This document shows positions 31,679 to 32,444 of a stretch of DNA of 32,444 nucleotides, piece by piece. The stretch is taken from positions 1-32,444 of the forward strand of contig QHWJ01000239.1 of the NCBI GenBank assembly GCA_003222535.1. Direction: 5' to 3'. Numbering within the stretch: the stretch's first letter is position 1; every line of letters begins with the position of its first letter. The position numbers were made by a program, and so were the translations under genes. The notes under the pieces are model-generated. The model was not told the DNA's origin, ran no database searches, and saw nothing but the letters and a program-made list of their open reading frames with translations. Source of the stretch: Acidobacteriota bacterium (GTDB taxonomy: Bacteria > Acidobacteriota > Vicinamibacteria > Vicinamibacterales > CAVVIG01).

Positions 31679-32444
31679 GCGTCGATGGTGAGAACGGCCG
31701 CGCCTTCCAGGCGACCCTCGCGCATGTCGGCGAGCGCACGGTTCGCGTCGGCGAGCTCGTAAGTCTGCACGTAGGTTTTCACCGGGACGGTCGGCGCAAG
31801 CGCCAGAAACTCCCGCGCATCGGCGCGGGTGAGGTTCGCGACGGATCGGATCATCCGCTCTTCCCACAGGTGACGGTACGGAAACGACGGGATGTCGCTC
31901 ATGTGGATCCCGGCGCAGATGACGACGCCGCCGGCCGCCACGCGCGCCAAAGCCTCGGGAACGAGGCGGCCGACCGGCGCGAAGATGATTGCAGCGTCCA
32001 GCGGCGCGGGCGGCTGCTCGGTGGACGCGCCGGCCCACGGGCATCCCAGGCTCCGCGCGAACTGCTGCTTCACCTCGTCGCCCGGCGAGGTGAACGCGTA
32101 CACCTCGCGGCCCTGATGCACGGCGACCTGCGCGATCACATGCGCAGCGGCGCCGAACCCGTACAACCCAATCCGAACGCCCTCGCCCGCCATGCGATAC
32201 GCGCGATACCCGATCAGTCCGGCACACAGGAGCGGCGCGGCCTCGGCGTCGCTGTAGCCCTCGGGGAGCTTGAACACGTAGCCTGCGTCGGCGACGGCGT
32301 ATTCCGCATAGCCGCCGTCCATGTGATAGCCGGCGAAGCGGGCGTTCGGACACAGGTTCTCGCGCCCGCCTTTGCAGTAGTCACACTCGCCGCACACGTA
32401 GCCGAGCCATGGGATGCCGACGCGGTCACCGACGGCCAGATGCG
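31675..32444 (-). CDS. Zinc-dependent alcohol dehydrogenase (partial)
   Basis: The gene runs off the window edge, so its N-terminus is missing; about 255 residues are seen. The structural-zinc lobe is present (VCGECDYCKGGRENLCPN, four Cys), then a GHM-like segment AGYHMDGGYAEY. The Rossmann domain carries IGLYGFGAAAHVIAQVAVHQ, a glycine-rich NAD(P)-binding turn. The C-terminus is REGRLEGAAVLTIDA. It belongs to the medium-chain dehydrogenase/reductase superfamily, in the AdhP-like subgroup with G-F-G-A-A-A-H. Substrate probably small aliphatic or aromatic alcohols; not determinable. It is translationally coupled to the downstream prolyl-tRNA deacylase gene. Confidence 0.93.
   Translation of the reverse strand, partial: HLAVGDRVGIPWLGYVCGECDYCKGGRENLCPNARFAGYHMDGGYAEYAVADAGYVFKLPEGYSDAEAAPLLCAGLIGYRAYRMAGEGVRIGLYGFGAAAHVIAQVAVHQGREVYAFTSPGDEVKQQFARSLGCPWAGASTEQPPAPLDAAIIFAPVGRLVPEALARVAAGGVVICAGIHMSDIPSFPYRHLWEERMIRSVANLTRADAREFLALAPTVPVKTYVQTYELADANRALADMREGRLEGAAVLTIDA

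Noticed and set aside
31679-32353. N-terminal extension of the prolyl-tRNA deacylase to a fusion of about 390 residues
   Set aside because: The extra residues are an out-of-frame reading of the alcohol dehydrogenase gene; the ATGA overlap at 31678 gives the natural start.

Overview
The window is a GC-rich bacterial chromosome segment with about 24 genes. It carries no rRNA, tRNA, CRISPR array or insertion sequence that I can see. A 967-residue TonB-dependent receptor with an N-terminal carboxypeptidase-regulatory-like domain, the many Ala/Arg-rich proteins and the load of short intergenic hairpin repeats suggest an Acidobacteriota-type genome, perhaps Vicinamibacteria. That placement is an inference from gene style, not a phylogenetic test.

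Layout. 446-5633 (minus): a tightly overlapping three-gene operon, DUF2760 protein, Hsp70-like protein, and a larger Hsp70-like protein with a long C-terminal extension. 5734-6150 (plus): a small zinc-ribbon protein. 6240-8159 (minus): the ABC-F ATPase Uup, whose linker is built from the same hairpin repeat found between genes. 8323-12853 (plus): an M29-aminopeptidase-like secreted protein, a small charged protein, a DUF4159 protein, an MgtC/SapB membrane protein and a secreted M24 Xaa-Pro aminopeptidase. 13042-13335 (minus): a small helical protein.

13485-21716 (minus) holds the most interesting unit, seven co-directional genes. In transcription order these are a von Willebrand A lipoprotein, a PspA/IM30 (ESCRT-III-like) protein, a membrane-anchored substrate-binding-protein/OmpA fusion, a SsuC/TauC-type permease, an SsuB/TauB-type ATPase, a two-helix membrane/coiled-coil protein, and a tandem AAA protein with a Vps4/Ycf46-like motor domain. 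The parts look like an envelope-maintenance machine that has taken over an ABC importer chassis, rather than a nutrient transporter.

21886-27094 (plus): a secreted protein, a coiled-coil protein made of 11-residue repeats, an Smr-domain protein, and the TonB receptor behind a striking TGTCA/TGACA dyad operator. 27235-32444 (minus): a YgjP-like metallopeptidase, a GIY-YIG-like protein overlapping a VapBC (FitAB-like) toxin-antitoxin pair, a decayed O-methyltransferase remnant, RmuC, a zinc-ribbon protein, a ProX-type prolyl-tRNA deacylase and a partial zinc alcohol dehydrogenase.

The second theme is repeats. Two hairpin families share a TTCAG loop with compensated stems (A: GTCCGGCTTCAGCCGGAC; B: GGCACCGCTTCAGCGGTGCC and variants). 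Several other loci carry iterated-word repeats, four of them forming large inverted repeats. They sit at gene ends, often contain the stop codon itself, and in uup and the 30577-31119 gene they lie inside coding sequence. Several genes also have a -10-like hexamer 6-12 nt before the start codon, suggesting leaderless or near-leaderless mRNAs.
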